A stretch of DNA of 64,000 nucleotides, taken from NCBI GenBank assembly GCA_964538625.1, contig CAZIGH010000031.1:1-64000 (forward strand), in the 5' to 3' direction. Below the pieces are notes generated by a model. It was not told the DNA's origin and searched no databases. It worked only from the letters and a program-made list of their open reading frames with translations. This stretch comes from JAEUHM01 sp964538625. Its GTDB lineage: Bacteria > Verrucomicrobiota > Verrucomicrobiia > Verrucomicrobiales > Verrucomicrobiaceae. Positions 34,912 through 42,681 of the stretch are shown piece after piece; the stretch's first letter is position 1, and every line of letters begins with the position of its first letter. The translations under genes were made by a program, and so were the position numbers.

Positions 34912-34945
34912 GACGCGCTTCGGCAACGGAGCGCGTCTTTTTTTT
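34912..34945 (+). terminator. Rho-independent terminator after the phytase-like gene
   Basis: GACGCGCT (34912-34919) pairs with AGCGCGTC (34930-34937); the loop contains a CG/CG pair around GCAA, and eight T residues follow. It lies 28 bp downstream of the stop and 68 bp before the LOG-family start. Confidence 0.92.
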
Positions 34946-35013
34946 GCTGACGGCAGGGATGAAACGTGGAGGATGAGCCTCCACCCACACAGTGAACCAT
35001 TCCTTGTTCCGCC

Positions 35014-35829
35014 ATGTCACAACCACCCAAGTCAGCATCCGAGTCCAAAGCCACAGAACCGTCCAACAGGGAGATTCGAGATGAAGAGGCGTTTAATGAA
35101 AGGTTCGAGGACCGGCTTCTGCTCAGCGGCCCCAACCCCCGCTCTCGCGACTTTCGGTTGCTGATGGGAGTGGTGAATGACTTTCTGAACGGGTTCCGGG
35201 CGCTTCACTTTGTGGGTCCATGCGTGACGGTCTTCGGCTCGGCGCGTTTCAAGGAAGATCACCCCTATTACCAACAGGCAAGAGCAGTGGGTGCTGCCGT
35301 GGCAAAGATGGGCTTCACTGTGATGACCGGTGGCGGCCCTGGCATCATGGAAGCGGCGAACCGGGGGGCCAAGGATGTGGGTGGTCGCTCTGTGGGCTGC
35401 AACATCATTCTGCCGCATGAGCAGGCTCCAAATCCGTATCTGGATCGGTGGGTGAACATGAAGTATTTCTTTGTCCGCAAGACACTGCTTATCAAATACA
35501 GCTACGGTTTCGTGATCATGCCGGGCGGTTTTGGTACCATGGATGAGATGTTCGAGGCGCTGACACTCATTCAGACCAAGAAGATCCGGAACTTCCCAAT
35601 CGTGCTGATGGGGCTGGACTACTGGGCAGATCTCTGTGATTTCATGCAGAAGATGAAGCAGTCAGGCACAATCAGTCCCGAAGATTTGGACCTCATTCTG
35701 TTCACGGATTCGGTGGAGGAAGCGGTGGCTCATCTGGAGTCCAAGGCGGTGCAGCAGTTCAATCTGCGGAAGAAGCGCGTGCCTGTGAGTTCGTGGCTGC
35801 TGGCCGAGAAGGGCCTGCACAAGCACTAG
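35014..35829 (+). CDS. LOG-family (TIGR00730) nucleotide-processing protein
   Basis: A 271-residue protein with the LOG (lysine decarboxylase-like) Rossmann fold. Two hallmark motifs are clear: GGGPGIMEAANRGAKD and PGGFGTMDE, the second being the catalytic PGGxGTxxE. Proteins of this family hydrolyse nucleoside monophosphates (cytokinin-activating LOG or PpnN type). An N-terminal extension of about 45 polar residues is not part of the fold. It lies alone between a strong terminator upstream and the convergent T2SS operon. Substrate preference cannot be derived. Confidence 0.92.
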   Translation: MSQPPKSASESKATEPSNREIRDEEAFNERFEDRLLLSGPNPRSRDFRLLMGVVNDFLNGFRALHFVGPCVTVFGSARFKEDHPYYQQARAVGAAVAKMGFTVMTGGGPGIMEAANRGAKDVGGRSVGCNIILPHEQAPNPYLDRWVNMKYFFVRKTLLIKYSYGFVIMPGGFGTMDEMFEALTLIQTKKIRNFPIVLMGLDYWADLCDFMQKMKQSGTISPEDLDLILFTDSVEEAVAHLESKAVQQFNLRKKRVPVSSWLLAEKGLHKH

Positions 35830-35897
35830 GTAGCGCCGGGCACTCCCAGCCAGTGCGGATACCGTGATTGCACGAGAGGGCAGTCCTTGCTCTCCGG

Positions 35898-36596
35898 TCA
35901 GGACGGTGGCAGCGGAACGTCGTCCAGATGAACAGGCATCTGTGGCAGTGGTGTGCCATTCATTCCGGGTGCGGGTGCGCCGGGAATGCTGGATGGCGGT
36001 GGCGGCGCATACTGGGGCTGCGGCACGGGCACCGTGGAAGGCGTGGGAATGAAGGGAGCGCTTGGTCCCGGCTGTGGAGGAGGTTGCTGCATGGGAGTCA
36101 TGGCTTCATTGGGTACGCCAGGCTGCCCTGGGTTGGGGGCCGGAGTGTTCATGACCATGGCTGCGGCGTCGGCAAAGCTCACCCAGCCCACCTCTGTGCC
36201 CCTCTGAAGCTGAAGGCGCATGGAATCTGGTGTGGCACCGGGCTCCACCTTGGTAATGCGGATACCGGAAGGGTTGTCCTCACCTATGTAGGCTTCCAGC
36301 ACCGAGGAAGTGGTCTTGTCGATGAGGATGGCCACCAGCTTACCATTCAACTCATAGGTGCCGGACAGTGCGAGGTTGTCGGTGAAAGAAGGCCCTTGCA
36401 CCGTGGGCGCTGGGAGGGCGCGGGTGGTAAAGAGGGACTCTGTCCACAACTTCGCATAGTGGCTGAGAGGCGGGAGGTCCACGGGTGCCGAGGCAGTGGC
36501 GGGAGCAGGTTCGTCCTCGATGACGGTGGCCCTGCGCACCTCCTGCCCTGCGGCGGAAACGATAAGAAGCAACAAAATGGAAAGTGGAAGGCGCAT
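35898..36596 (-). CDS. Proline-rich exported protein ending the T2SS operon
   Basis: A 232-residue protein with a signal peptide (ending SAAGQ). Residues about 40-140 form a small beta domain (LALSGTYELNGKLVAILIDK, then GIRITKVEPGATPDSMRLQL), and the last 85 residues are Pro/Gln-rich and presumably unstructured. The layout, signal plus small beta domain reading LSGTYELNGKLVAIL, recalls HR domains of GspC or PilP. It sits four bases after gspM, where gspC or gspN would be sought. I suggest a periplasmic T2SS accessory that may contact the secretin, without family evidence. Confidence 0.6.
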   Translation of the reverse strand: MRLPLSILLLLIVSAAGQEVRRATVIEDEPAPATASAPVDLPPLSHYAKLWTESLFTTRALPAPTVQGPSFTDNLALSGTYELNGKLVAILIDKTTSSVLEAYIGEDNPSGIRITKVEPGATPDSMRLQLQRGTEVGWVSFADAAAMVMNTPAPNPGQPGVPNEAMTPMQQPPPQPGPSAPFIPTPSTVPVPQPQYAPPPPSSIPGAPAPGMNGTPLPQMPVHLDDVPLPPS

Positions 36597-36600
36597 GGTG

Positions 36601-37170
36601 TTACCTGGCTCGGGTGAGGTTGGCTGGGGAGGAGGAAAGATAATACTGGGTCAGCTCGATTTCGGCGTTCACCATTTTGCCCGAGGGTGCTGGGCTAAGA
36701 CGGAGATGCGTGACGCCGATGAAGTTGGAGGGTGTGCCGAAGGTGAGCTGGTAGATCCATTTGAAGAACTGTTCTTCCAAGGCTTCCGCGAAGGTGAAGC
36801 GGACGGATGCCTTGTCGAAGCGGCCCAGCTCTTCGCCTTCTTGGGGGACGGCCTGTGCCACCATCTCCCGAGTGGCGATCTTTAGACCGGCGGCCTCTGC
36901 CTCCTTCTGGGCGAGTTCGAATAGCTTGGAGGATGCCTGTTCGTTGCTGCCGAACTTGGGTGTGTGTTCATCCAGCCACTCGCTGCGCTTTTGCCACTCG
37001 GTGCTCTGCGCCAAGGCGGTAGTCATCTCGTCCAGACGAAGAGCCAAGCGATCCTTCTCCTCGGCAATGCCGCGCCAAGTGTTGAAGAAATACGTTAGGA
37101 CTCCTCCGCCCACAATGAGCAGGAACAGGATGGCAAAGATGCTCAGCAGCACTTTTTCACTCTTCTTCAT
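36601..37170 (-). CDS. gspM: GspM/PilO-like T2SS inner-membrane protein
   Basis: A 189-residue bitopic membrane protein: one N-terminal helix (about 8-28, LLSIFAILFLLIVGGGVLTY), a coiled coil, then a ferredoxin-like periplasmic domain (from about residue 75). Sequence identity to known GspM is low and the call rests on size, topology and its place after gspL. GspM and GspL form the inner-membrane platform recruiting the GspE ATPase. The ATG overlaps the gspL stop by four bases. Confidence 0.68.
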   Translation of the reverse strand: MKKSEKVLLSIFAILFLLIVGGGVLTYFFNTWRGIAEEKDRLALRLDEMTTALAQSTEWQKRSEWLDEHTPKFGSNEQASSKLFELAQKEAEAAGLKIATREMVAQAVPQEGEELGRFDKASVRFTFAEALEEQFFKWIYQLTFGTPSNFIGVTHLRLSPAPSGKMVNAEIELTQYYLSSSPANLTRAR

Positions 37171-38399
37171 GGGCGTGCTCCTTTCACTTCAAACGCAGCT
37201 CCGTTTTCCCCAATCTCAGGTGTTCCGGGTTCCCAGGTATAAGCCAGGAGTGATTCGGAGTCCTTGATTTCCTGTACGTACTGAAGCGCCGGTGCGATCT
37301 CCGGCGCACGACCGCGAATGACGACATGCTTGGGCGTCCACTCAAGCTCCGTGATGGTGATCTGGGAGGAAGCGGACGGTTCCATGACGCGCAGAAGCGT
37401 CTCCATGGGCGAGGCGGTGGGGTCCACGGCCGAACCTGCTTCTTCCCAGGCAGCCTTTTGGTTCTCCACCTTGGAGGCTCGGGGTGCGAGAGCCGCCACC
37501 TGGTCCAGCAGGGCATCTCGTTCACGACTGACGAGACCGATGAGAAGGGCGAAGACAGCGATGCAGGAGGCGAGCACGAACCCGGCAGTGAGAGCCAGGA
37601 GACGCCGCTTAGCGGAGCGACCTGCCTGCTCGCGGGCATCCAAAAGATCCAGTGGCATGAGGCCCTGATGCGCCGGGATGTGTGCTAGGTGAGGAGCGGG
37701 TTTGTCCTCCACGCGCACGCTCATGCCGGTGGAGCGCTGGAGCAGAGTGGGGTCACCGTCATCCATCCATAGGATAATGCCGTGCAGCTCGCTCACCACG
37801 CGCTGAAAGGAGAGCTGAAGGCAAATGTGATTGACTTCGGAAATGGCGTTGGTGTCCAGCGAGGTGGCTGATAATGGTGAAAAGTAAACCAAGCGAGGCC
37901 CCTGAGTGATGGCGAGCACTAGGCGCTCAAGCTCACGCCAGATTACCAAGGATGAGGGCGGGAGAGGAAGACAGGCGGCGCTGAGACGGCAGTCTTGGGG
38001 AAGAATGCCAAAGTCTGCCAGTGGTGTAGGGACATCTTTCAGCGCGATGATGCGGGTGAGGTGGCTCCCATCTTGCTCGGAGAGCGAGTCCGCAATCATG
38101 GCGCGGTCATGGTCCGGCGTCTTTACGCTGAGGCGTTCAAGGTGAAGGCTTGCGGCGTCCCGGATGTGAGCGGCATCGGTTTTGATCCATGCGGGCAGCA
38201 CCCATGCGGATGAGGCTGGCAGCGCTAGGGTGTGACGAGTGGCGTCCTTGTGGAAGCGCCCGGGACCGAACTCGATGTTTTCGACCAGCTCGAAGGCTCC
38301 CGCACCTGTGGCACGCCAGCGCTGCCAGGAGCGATCTCCCGGCATCAGGAGTTCCTGCACTTGTTTGTTGGATTTTCTTTCGGACATGGCTGGGATCAC
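37167..38399 (-). CDS. gspL: GspL/PilMN-like T2SS platform protein
   Basis: A 410-residue protein: cytoplasmic actin-like region (about 1-260), one transmembrane helix (about 268-290, LLALTAGFVLASCIAVFALL), a coiled coil, and a periplasmic domain (about 320-405, ITITELEWTPKHVVIRGRAP). This is the GspL arrangement, equal to PilM fused to PilN. It anchors GspE at the membrane. The start may be GTG at 38399, overlapping the gspK stop (GTGA), or ATG at 38387. Similarity to proteobacterial GspL is weak, as usual for verrucomicrobial T2SS. Confidence 0.75.
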   Translation of the reverse strand: MIPAMSERKSNKQVQELLMPGDRSWQRWRATGAGAFELVENIEFGPGRFHKDATRHTLALPASSAWVLPAWIKTDAAHIRDAASLHLERLSVKTPDHDRAMIADSLSEQDGSHLTRIIALKDVPTPLADFGILPQDCRLSAACLPLPPSSLVIWRELERLVLAITQGPRLVYFSPLSATSLDTNAISEVNHICLQLSFQRVVSELHGIILWMDDGDPTLLQRSTGMSVRVEDKPAPHLAHIPAHQGLMPLDLLDAREQAGRSAKRRLLALTAGFVLASCIAVFALLIGLVSRERDALLDQVAALAPRASKVENQKAAWEEAGSAVDPTASPMETLLRVMEPSASSQITITELEWTPKHVVIRGRAPEIAPALQYVQEIKDSESLLAYTWEPGTPEIGENGAAFEVKGARP

Positions 38400-39322
38400 T
38401 GCGGAACTTCTCCGCGCCAGAGGGTTTGATTGTTTTGCGTGATGAGCACGAGCTTGCGGTTCATGTCATTGAAGCGGCCTATGCTTTCGATGCGGCGTAT
38501 AGGGCCGGCGAACTGGACCCACTGCTGGAGTTCCGCTACGATTTTGGGTTGAAACACGGCGAGCATTTGGGCCAGTTGCACGGCGGTGGAGAGACGTCCG
38601 TCATCCAGTGTGCGACGAATGCCATCTGGGCCGGCGCGGAATTTGTCAAACTGCACCATGCGTTCAGGCGGTACGTTGGCGAGCACCATGACGAACTCGG
38701 TGCGTGCTTCGTTGACGTCGATGCGTCCATCCCCGAACACGGTGAACCACTCTCGCCAATCCGGGCGCAGTGCGGCCACGATGTCCATGCCGCGGACGAG
38801 CAAGACTTCATCCAGGTTCTTGAAGGGACGGTTGAAGGGCACGTCCTCCAGGCCTGCCTTGGCGTAGTCACGCTTCTCTGCGCCGTTCAGGGACACGTTG
38901 TCATCTGCATCCACCCAGTCTTTGAGCGCATCGACCACGAGGGAGTTTGTCTCTGCATCGAGTCCCCAGTGGGTGAAGATGCGTTTGAGAATCAGGCGGT
39001 CGGAGTTGAGGAGCAGGGTGTTGAGGTTGAAGCGAGCTTCTTCCGTAGTCAGGGTCACTTCATAACTCCCGCCGTTGCCATCACCACCGTGGAGAAGGGG
39101 GTCATACTGCTCCATGCGCGGGTGTCGGCCTATCTCGATGCCCATCTCCGCGTAGCGTTTCGCAAACGCGCGGTCTCGCAGGAGACGCGCTGCCGAGGTG
39201 TCGGACTTCAGCAGGGCGGCTGAACCGAAGAGCACCATGCCTAAGATGGCGATCATCCAGTAAACGGCGATGAGGGCAGACCCGCAGCGGGAGTGCAGGA
39301 ATGGAGGATGCTTGGTCTTCAT
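38396..39322 (-). CDS. gspK: GspK minor pseudopilin
   Basis: A 308-residue pseudopilin. The N-terminal helix follows CGSALIAVYWMIAILGM and lacks the Glu at mature position 5, as is normal for GspK. The large globular domain shows typical GspK stretches: ARFNLNTLL, LVVDALKDWVDADD, NRPFKNLDEVLLVRGM and FTVFGDGRIDVNEA. GspK caps the tip of the pseudopilus together with GspI and GspJ. It overlaps gspJ by four bases. Confidence 0.92.
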   Translation of the reverse strand: MKTKHPPFLHSRCGSALIAVYWMIAILGMVLFGSAALLKSDTSAARLLRDRAFAKRYAEMGIEIGRHPRMEQYDPLLHGGDGNGGSYEVTLTTEEARFNLNTLLLNSDRLILKRIFTHWGLDAETNSLVVDALKDWVDADDNVSLNGAEKRDYAKAGLEDVPFNRPFKNLDEVLLVRGMDIVAALRPDWREWFTVFGDGRIDVNEARTEFVMVLANVPPERMVQFDKFRAGPDGIRRTLDDGRLSTAVQLAQMLAVFQPKIVAELQQWVQFAGPIRRIESIGRFNDMNRKLVLITQNNQTLWRGEVPQ

Positions 39323-40035
39323 GCGCCACCTCCTTGTGGTGGGGGGCTTTGTGGAGCGGGAGCACCCCCCGGGGTTTCATTGATCCGGTTTCCGCCGCTG
39401 ATCCAGAAGATGTAGCTGTAGTCTCGCGGCTCGGTGGCGAAGCCAAAGGTGAGCCGGAGATAGAGCGGTGGTGATGGGCGATCCTCCCAGAGAGTCACCC
39501 ATTCGTCTTCATCCGCATCGTAAAACTGCCACTCGAAACGGCGGAGATTCTCCAGCAGTGGTAGGTCAGCCAAGACTTCGTAGTCGTCTGCGGATGCTGC
39601 GCGTTTCTTCGGCTTGAGGTGCAGAACGTGGAGGTTCATCACGTTCCGGTTAGCGGGCGACCGTTGGAGTTTGAACTCGACGGCGGGTGCCAAGCGCACG
39701 GCTTGAGTCCAGGCGAAGGGCACGGTGCCGTTCTCGACCAGCAGGCTTCCTTTCCCAAACTTGCGGCTTGGTTTTTCGCCAACGGTGATGCGCGTTTCGG
39801 GCGGTAGGTTCTCCAGGTATTCACGCCAGGCGGTGACGAAGTTGGTAATGCGTGTCTCGTGGATGCGATTCTCCGACATGCTGCGGCCCAGTTCCATGGC
39901 TCCATTGGCTATGCCGTACACGCCTCCGATGACGAAAGTCATGAGCGCCATGGCGGCGATGACTTCGATGAGCGTGAAACCACCACGCTGGAGCTTGCGG
40001 ACGGCGCTATGCCTTGCTGTTGGGCGAATAGACAT
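39319..40035 (-). CDS. gspJ: GspJ minor pseudopilin
   Basis: A 238-residue protein with a prepilin cleavage motif after Gly19 (RGGFTLIEVIAAMALM; Glu at mature position 5). The body is beta-rich with YEVLADLPLLENLRRFEWQF and the DEDEWVTLWED segment seen in GspJ. The C-terminal 20 residues are Pro/Gly/Gln-rich, unusual in this family. It overlaps gspI by 29 bp, the largest overlap in the operon, and gspK by four. Confidence 0.88.
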   Translation of the reverse strand: MSIRPTARHSAVRKLQRGGFTLIEVIAAMALMTFVIGGVYGIANGAMELGRSMSENRIHETRITNFVTAWREYLENLPPETRITVGEKPSRKFGKGSLLVENGTVPFAWTQAVRLAPAVEFKLQRSPANRNVMNLHVLHLKPKKRAASADDYEVLADLPLLENLRRFEWQFYDADEDEWVTLWEDRPSPPLYLRLTFGFATEPRDYSYIFWISGGNRINETPGGAPAPQSPPPQGGGA

Positions 40036-40447
40036 AGGTTTCCATGCTGCGTTCCAGGATGCGATCCCTGCCGTCGCTGATCCATGCGGTCACTCGGACG
40101 GCGAACATTTTGTCCAGCTCAGCCTTGTTTTTGGTGAAGAGCCTGATTTTGCGCACTTCGGCGGTGGCTTCCACTCCGTCCGCGCTGGACTCGAAGCTGC
40201 GTGTGGCCTCCTTGAGTTCCGGAGTGTGCACCACCTCTGCAAGGACAGACTCCAGCACGCGCATGACGCGTGACTCATCCCTGGCCAGCTTGGAGGTCTT
40301 CGCTATCTGGTCCAGGGCTATGGTCAGGGAGACAGCCACTAGAGAGAAAAGACCGAGTGCCATGACGATCTCCAGCAGCACAAATCCAAGGCGTCCGCGC
40401 CGTGTGGTGCGGATGGCTCTGGTCTTGTGTGTGGAGTGGATGTTCAT
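40007..40447 (-). CDS. gspI: GspI minor pseudopilin
   Basis: A 146-residue pseudopilin. The prepilin motif is GFVLLEIVMALGLFSLVAV with cleavage after Gly21 and a Glu five residues on. A long basic leader precedes it. Following residues (MRVLESVLAEVVHTPELKE, then VRVTAWISDGRDRILERSM) form the small domain. Assignment as GspI rests on order between GspH and GspJ and size. One base separates it from gspH. Confidence 0.82.
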   Translation of the reverse strand: MNIHSTHKTRAIRTTRRGRLGFVLLEIVMALGLFSLVAVSLTIALDQIAKTSKLARDESRVMRVLESVLAEVVHTPELKEATRSFESSADGVEATAEVRKIRLFTKNKAELDKMFAVRVTAWISDGRDRILERSMETYVYSPNSKA

Positions 40448-40448
40448 T

Positions 40449-40892
40449 TCAGCCGTTCACGATGATGTTCTTCTTACGGGCCACGGCTGTGAGAGGATCA
40501 AACCCCAGCTCAATGACGCCGGAGGCCGTGGTGACGCGGACCTCTATGGGCTCACAGACGCCGGTGGGTGAGAACTCCCAGACTTCGCCGGTGCGTGGCT
40601 CGCGGAACTTCTCCTCCCCATGACGCTTGACTTCGACATTCCCTCCTTCAGCACCAGGCAGTCCACCGTCCAGACCCAGATGCACGGGCCGATGCCGTGC
40701 GATGGCGTCGAGAAGGGCATTCCGAGCTGAGGACTCGATGGCTGCCGCCGTCTCGCGGAGGCGCTGCTCCTCCTGTACTCCGGTGATGCCAAGTACCGAG
40801 ACGCCGAGAATGAGCATGGCTATGGTCAGGGCGATGCACACCTCAAGCAGGGTGAACCCCTCGCTTCTTCTGACAGTGAACGCCGCATTCAT
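40449..40892 (-). CDS. gspH: GspH minor pseudopilin
   Basis: A 147-residue pseudopilin with cleavage motif EGFTLLEVCIALTIAMLIL. The C-terminal domain is small and beta-rich (VRVTTASGVIELGFDPLTAV). Position between gspG and gspI, plus length, identify it as GspH. It lies 38 bp after gspG. Confidence 0.82.
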   Translation of the reverse strand: MNAAFTVRRSEGFTLLEVCIALTIAMLILGVSVLGITGVQEEQRLRETAAAIESSARNALLDAIARHRPVHLGLDGGLPGAEGGNVEVKRHGEEKFREPRTGEVWEFSPTGVCEPIEVRVTTASGVIELGFDPLTAVARKKNIIVNG

Positions 40893-40930
40893 GATCGTGA
40901 ATCGTTAAGTCTCCCGTCTTGAGCGTGCGG

Positions 40931-41383
40931 TCACAGCGACCAGTTGCCGATGTCGTCGGCAGTGTCAGGCTTGCCATCTTCACCAGCGGAATAGACGTCG
41001 AATCCGCCTTTGTCCTTGGTGCCGGGGCGACGGTAGAGGAAGGGATTGCCCCAGGCATCGACGATGGGCTTCTTGAGGAAGGGTCTCCAGTTCTGGGGTG
41101 CAGGGCGGGAGTTGGGCTTCTCCCAGAGGGCGGCCACGCCCTGCTCGGTGGAAGGCAGGAAGCCGTTCTGCATTTCATAGGCGCGGAGAGCGGAACTCAG
41201 CGTGGTGAGGTCACCTTTGACACGCTTCTCGCGACCACCTTCCAGCACGCCAGTGAGCTGAAAGATGCCAGCACCGACGAGCAGGGCCACGATGCCCAGG
41301 ACGAGCACCATTTCGATGAGGGTGAAGCCGGCACGCAAGGATGAATGACGGGTGATGAGCGACGAATGACGGATGTTTTTCAT
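40931..41383 (-). CDS. gspG: GspG major pseudopilin
   Basis: A 150-residue protein. The prepilin motif is AGFTLIEMVLVLGIVALLV. The C-terminal half carries classic GspG features: LPSTEQGVAAL, then DAWGNPFLYRRPG and the terminal FDVYSAGEDGKPDTADDIGN calcium-binding loop. It forms the main shaft of the pseudopilus. The leader contains a short internal DNA duplication (CGTCATTC repeated, 41339-41374), giving RHSSL twice. Confidence 0.95.
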   Translation of the reverse strand: MKNIRHSSLITRHSSLRAGFTLIEMVLVLGIVALLVGAGIFQLTGVLEGGREKRVKGDLTTLSSALRAYEMQNGFLPSTEQGVAALWEKPNSRPAPQNWRPFLKKPIVDAWGNPFLYRRPGTKDKGGFDVYSAGEDGKPDTADDIGNWSL

Positions 41384-41423
41384 GGTGGTTTGGGTTGTTG
41401 GAGAACTTGAAACTTGAGTCGTG

Positions 41424-42665
41424 TTACCGGTTCATGCCTGAGATGGTCTGGAAGATGGCGGAGATCATGAGGTAGGCCATGGTGCCGACCATACCTGCCA
41501 TGAGGAAGACGATGAGGGGCTGGATCATGGCGGTGAGTTTGTCGATGCGTTTGGCCAGCTCGCGGTCGAAGCGTTCGGCACCTTTCTGAAGTGCTTCTGC
41601 GAGTTTTCCGGTTTGTTCACCCACACTGACGATGTCAATGAGCAGGGGCGGGAAGTGGCCAGAACGGTCGAGCGCGCGGGAGAGCGCCACACCTTCTCCG
41701 ACATTCCGGATCACGGGTTCCAGCTCACTGCGGAGGAAGGCGTTGTCCGTGGCCTGCTGTGTGAGCTGCATGGCATGCATCATGGGGAGTCCGTTGCCGA
41801 CGAGATTGGCGAGCGTCTCCATGAACTGCACGTAGAAGCGGGTGCGGAGCACGGGGCCGAAAAGTGGTACGCGGAGCTGGAGCTTCGCATAGGGAATGGC
41901 GCTGGATGGTCTGGCTATCCATGCTTTGAAAAGGATGAAGACAGTGAGTCCCAGGATGCCAAGCACCCACCAGTAGCTTTTTACGAGGTCGCTGAACTGG
42001 AGGATGAGCTGTGCTGCCATGGGCAGCGAGCCACCGGTGGAGTCCAGCATCTCGGTGAGCTTGGGGATGAGATAGAGAACGAAGAGAGCTGAAACGCCGA
42101 GGGCGGCGGCGATGAGGAAGGCGGGGTAGATGAGGGCAAAGAGCACTTTCCCCCGCAGGGCCTGGAGGTTGCGCATGTACTCTGCCTGTCGCTTGAGGAT
42201 GGTGGGCAGTGCTCCGGAGGCTTCTCCCGCGCTGGCAAGGGCACAAAAGAGTCCGCCGAAGCTCGGTGTGGTGGCGGCCACTGCCTTGGAGAAGGACATG
42301 CCGTCCCGCACTTTCGCTCGCAGGGCTGCGGCGAGTATCTTGAGACCGGAGAGCTCCCGACGGCGCTCCATGGTTCCCAGGGCTGGTTCAAGCTGTATGC
42401 CTGCGGCAAGGAGGTCACTTAACTCCTCAGTGAAGAGTACGACCTGGGCGAGCTTGAGCTTGATCTGGCCGGTGGGCAGTGGGTCTGATGTGACAGCTTT
42501 TTCTGAACCGACAGATTGTTTTGCTGCCGCACCATGTGCCACCAGCTTGAAGGGCTGGAGGCGCCTTTTGCTCAGCTGCGCGAAGGCATCGGCCCGGTCG
42601 CTGGCGGTGAGTTCACCGGTAACGACGCCTTGAGGTCCATGTGCGCTGTAAGCAAAGGTGGGCAT
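41424..42665 (-). CDS. gspF: GspF inner-membrane platform protein
   Basis: A 413-residue polytopic protein with two T2SSF domains (about 70-195 and 275-395). Each contains the ALxxLA or GGLF-type signature: FTEELSDLLAAGIQLEPAL, then FMETLANLVGNGLPMMHAMQ. Three hydrophobic segments (about 180-205, 230-250, 380-405) match GspF. It couples GspE ATP hydrolysis to pseudopilus growth. The N-terminal ~65 residues are the cytoplasmic start typical of GspF (FAYSAHGPQGVVTGELTASD). It starts 16 bp after gspE. Confidence 0.95.
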   Translation of the reverse strand: MPTFAYSAHGPQGVVTGELTASDRADAFAQLSKRRLQPFKLVAHGAAAKQSVGSEKAVTSDPLPTGQIKLKLAQVVLFTEELSDLLAAGIQLEPALGTMERRRELSGLKILAAALRAKVRDGMSFSKAVAATTPSFGGLFCALASAGEASGALPTILKRQAEYMRNLQALRGKVLFALIYPAFLIAAALGVSALFVLYLIPKLTEMLDSTGGSLPMAAQLILQFSDLVKSYWWVLGILGLTVFILFKAWIARPSSAIPYAKLQLRVPLFGPVLRTRFYVQFMETLANLVGNGLPMMHAMQLTQQATDNAFLRSELEPVIRNVGEGVALSRALDRSGHFPPLLIDIVSVGEQTGKLAEALQKGAERFDRELAKRIDKLTAMIQPLIVFLMAGMVGTMAYLMISAIFQTISGMNR

Positions 42666-42681
42666 GGGTTAATGAGAAGGG

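Noticed and set aside
33471..35135. Open frame of 554 codons opposite the phytase-like gene
   Set aside because: It crosses the terminator at 34912 and the divergent start of the LOG gene and shows no signal or domain. A reverse shadow of a long coding gene.
41339..41383. Small duplication in the gspG leader as an insertion scar
   Set aside because: Only a short imperfect CGTCATTC repeat in frame; no inverted ends or target duplication.
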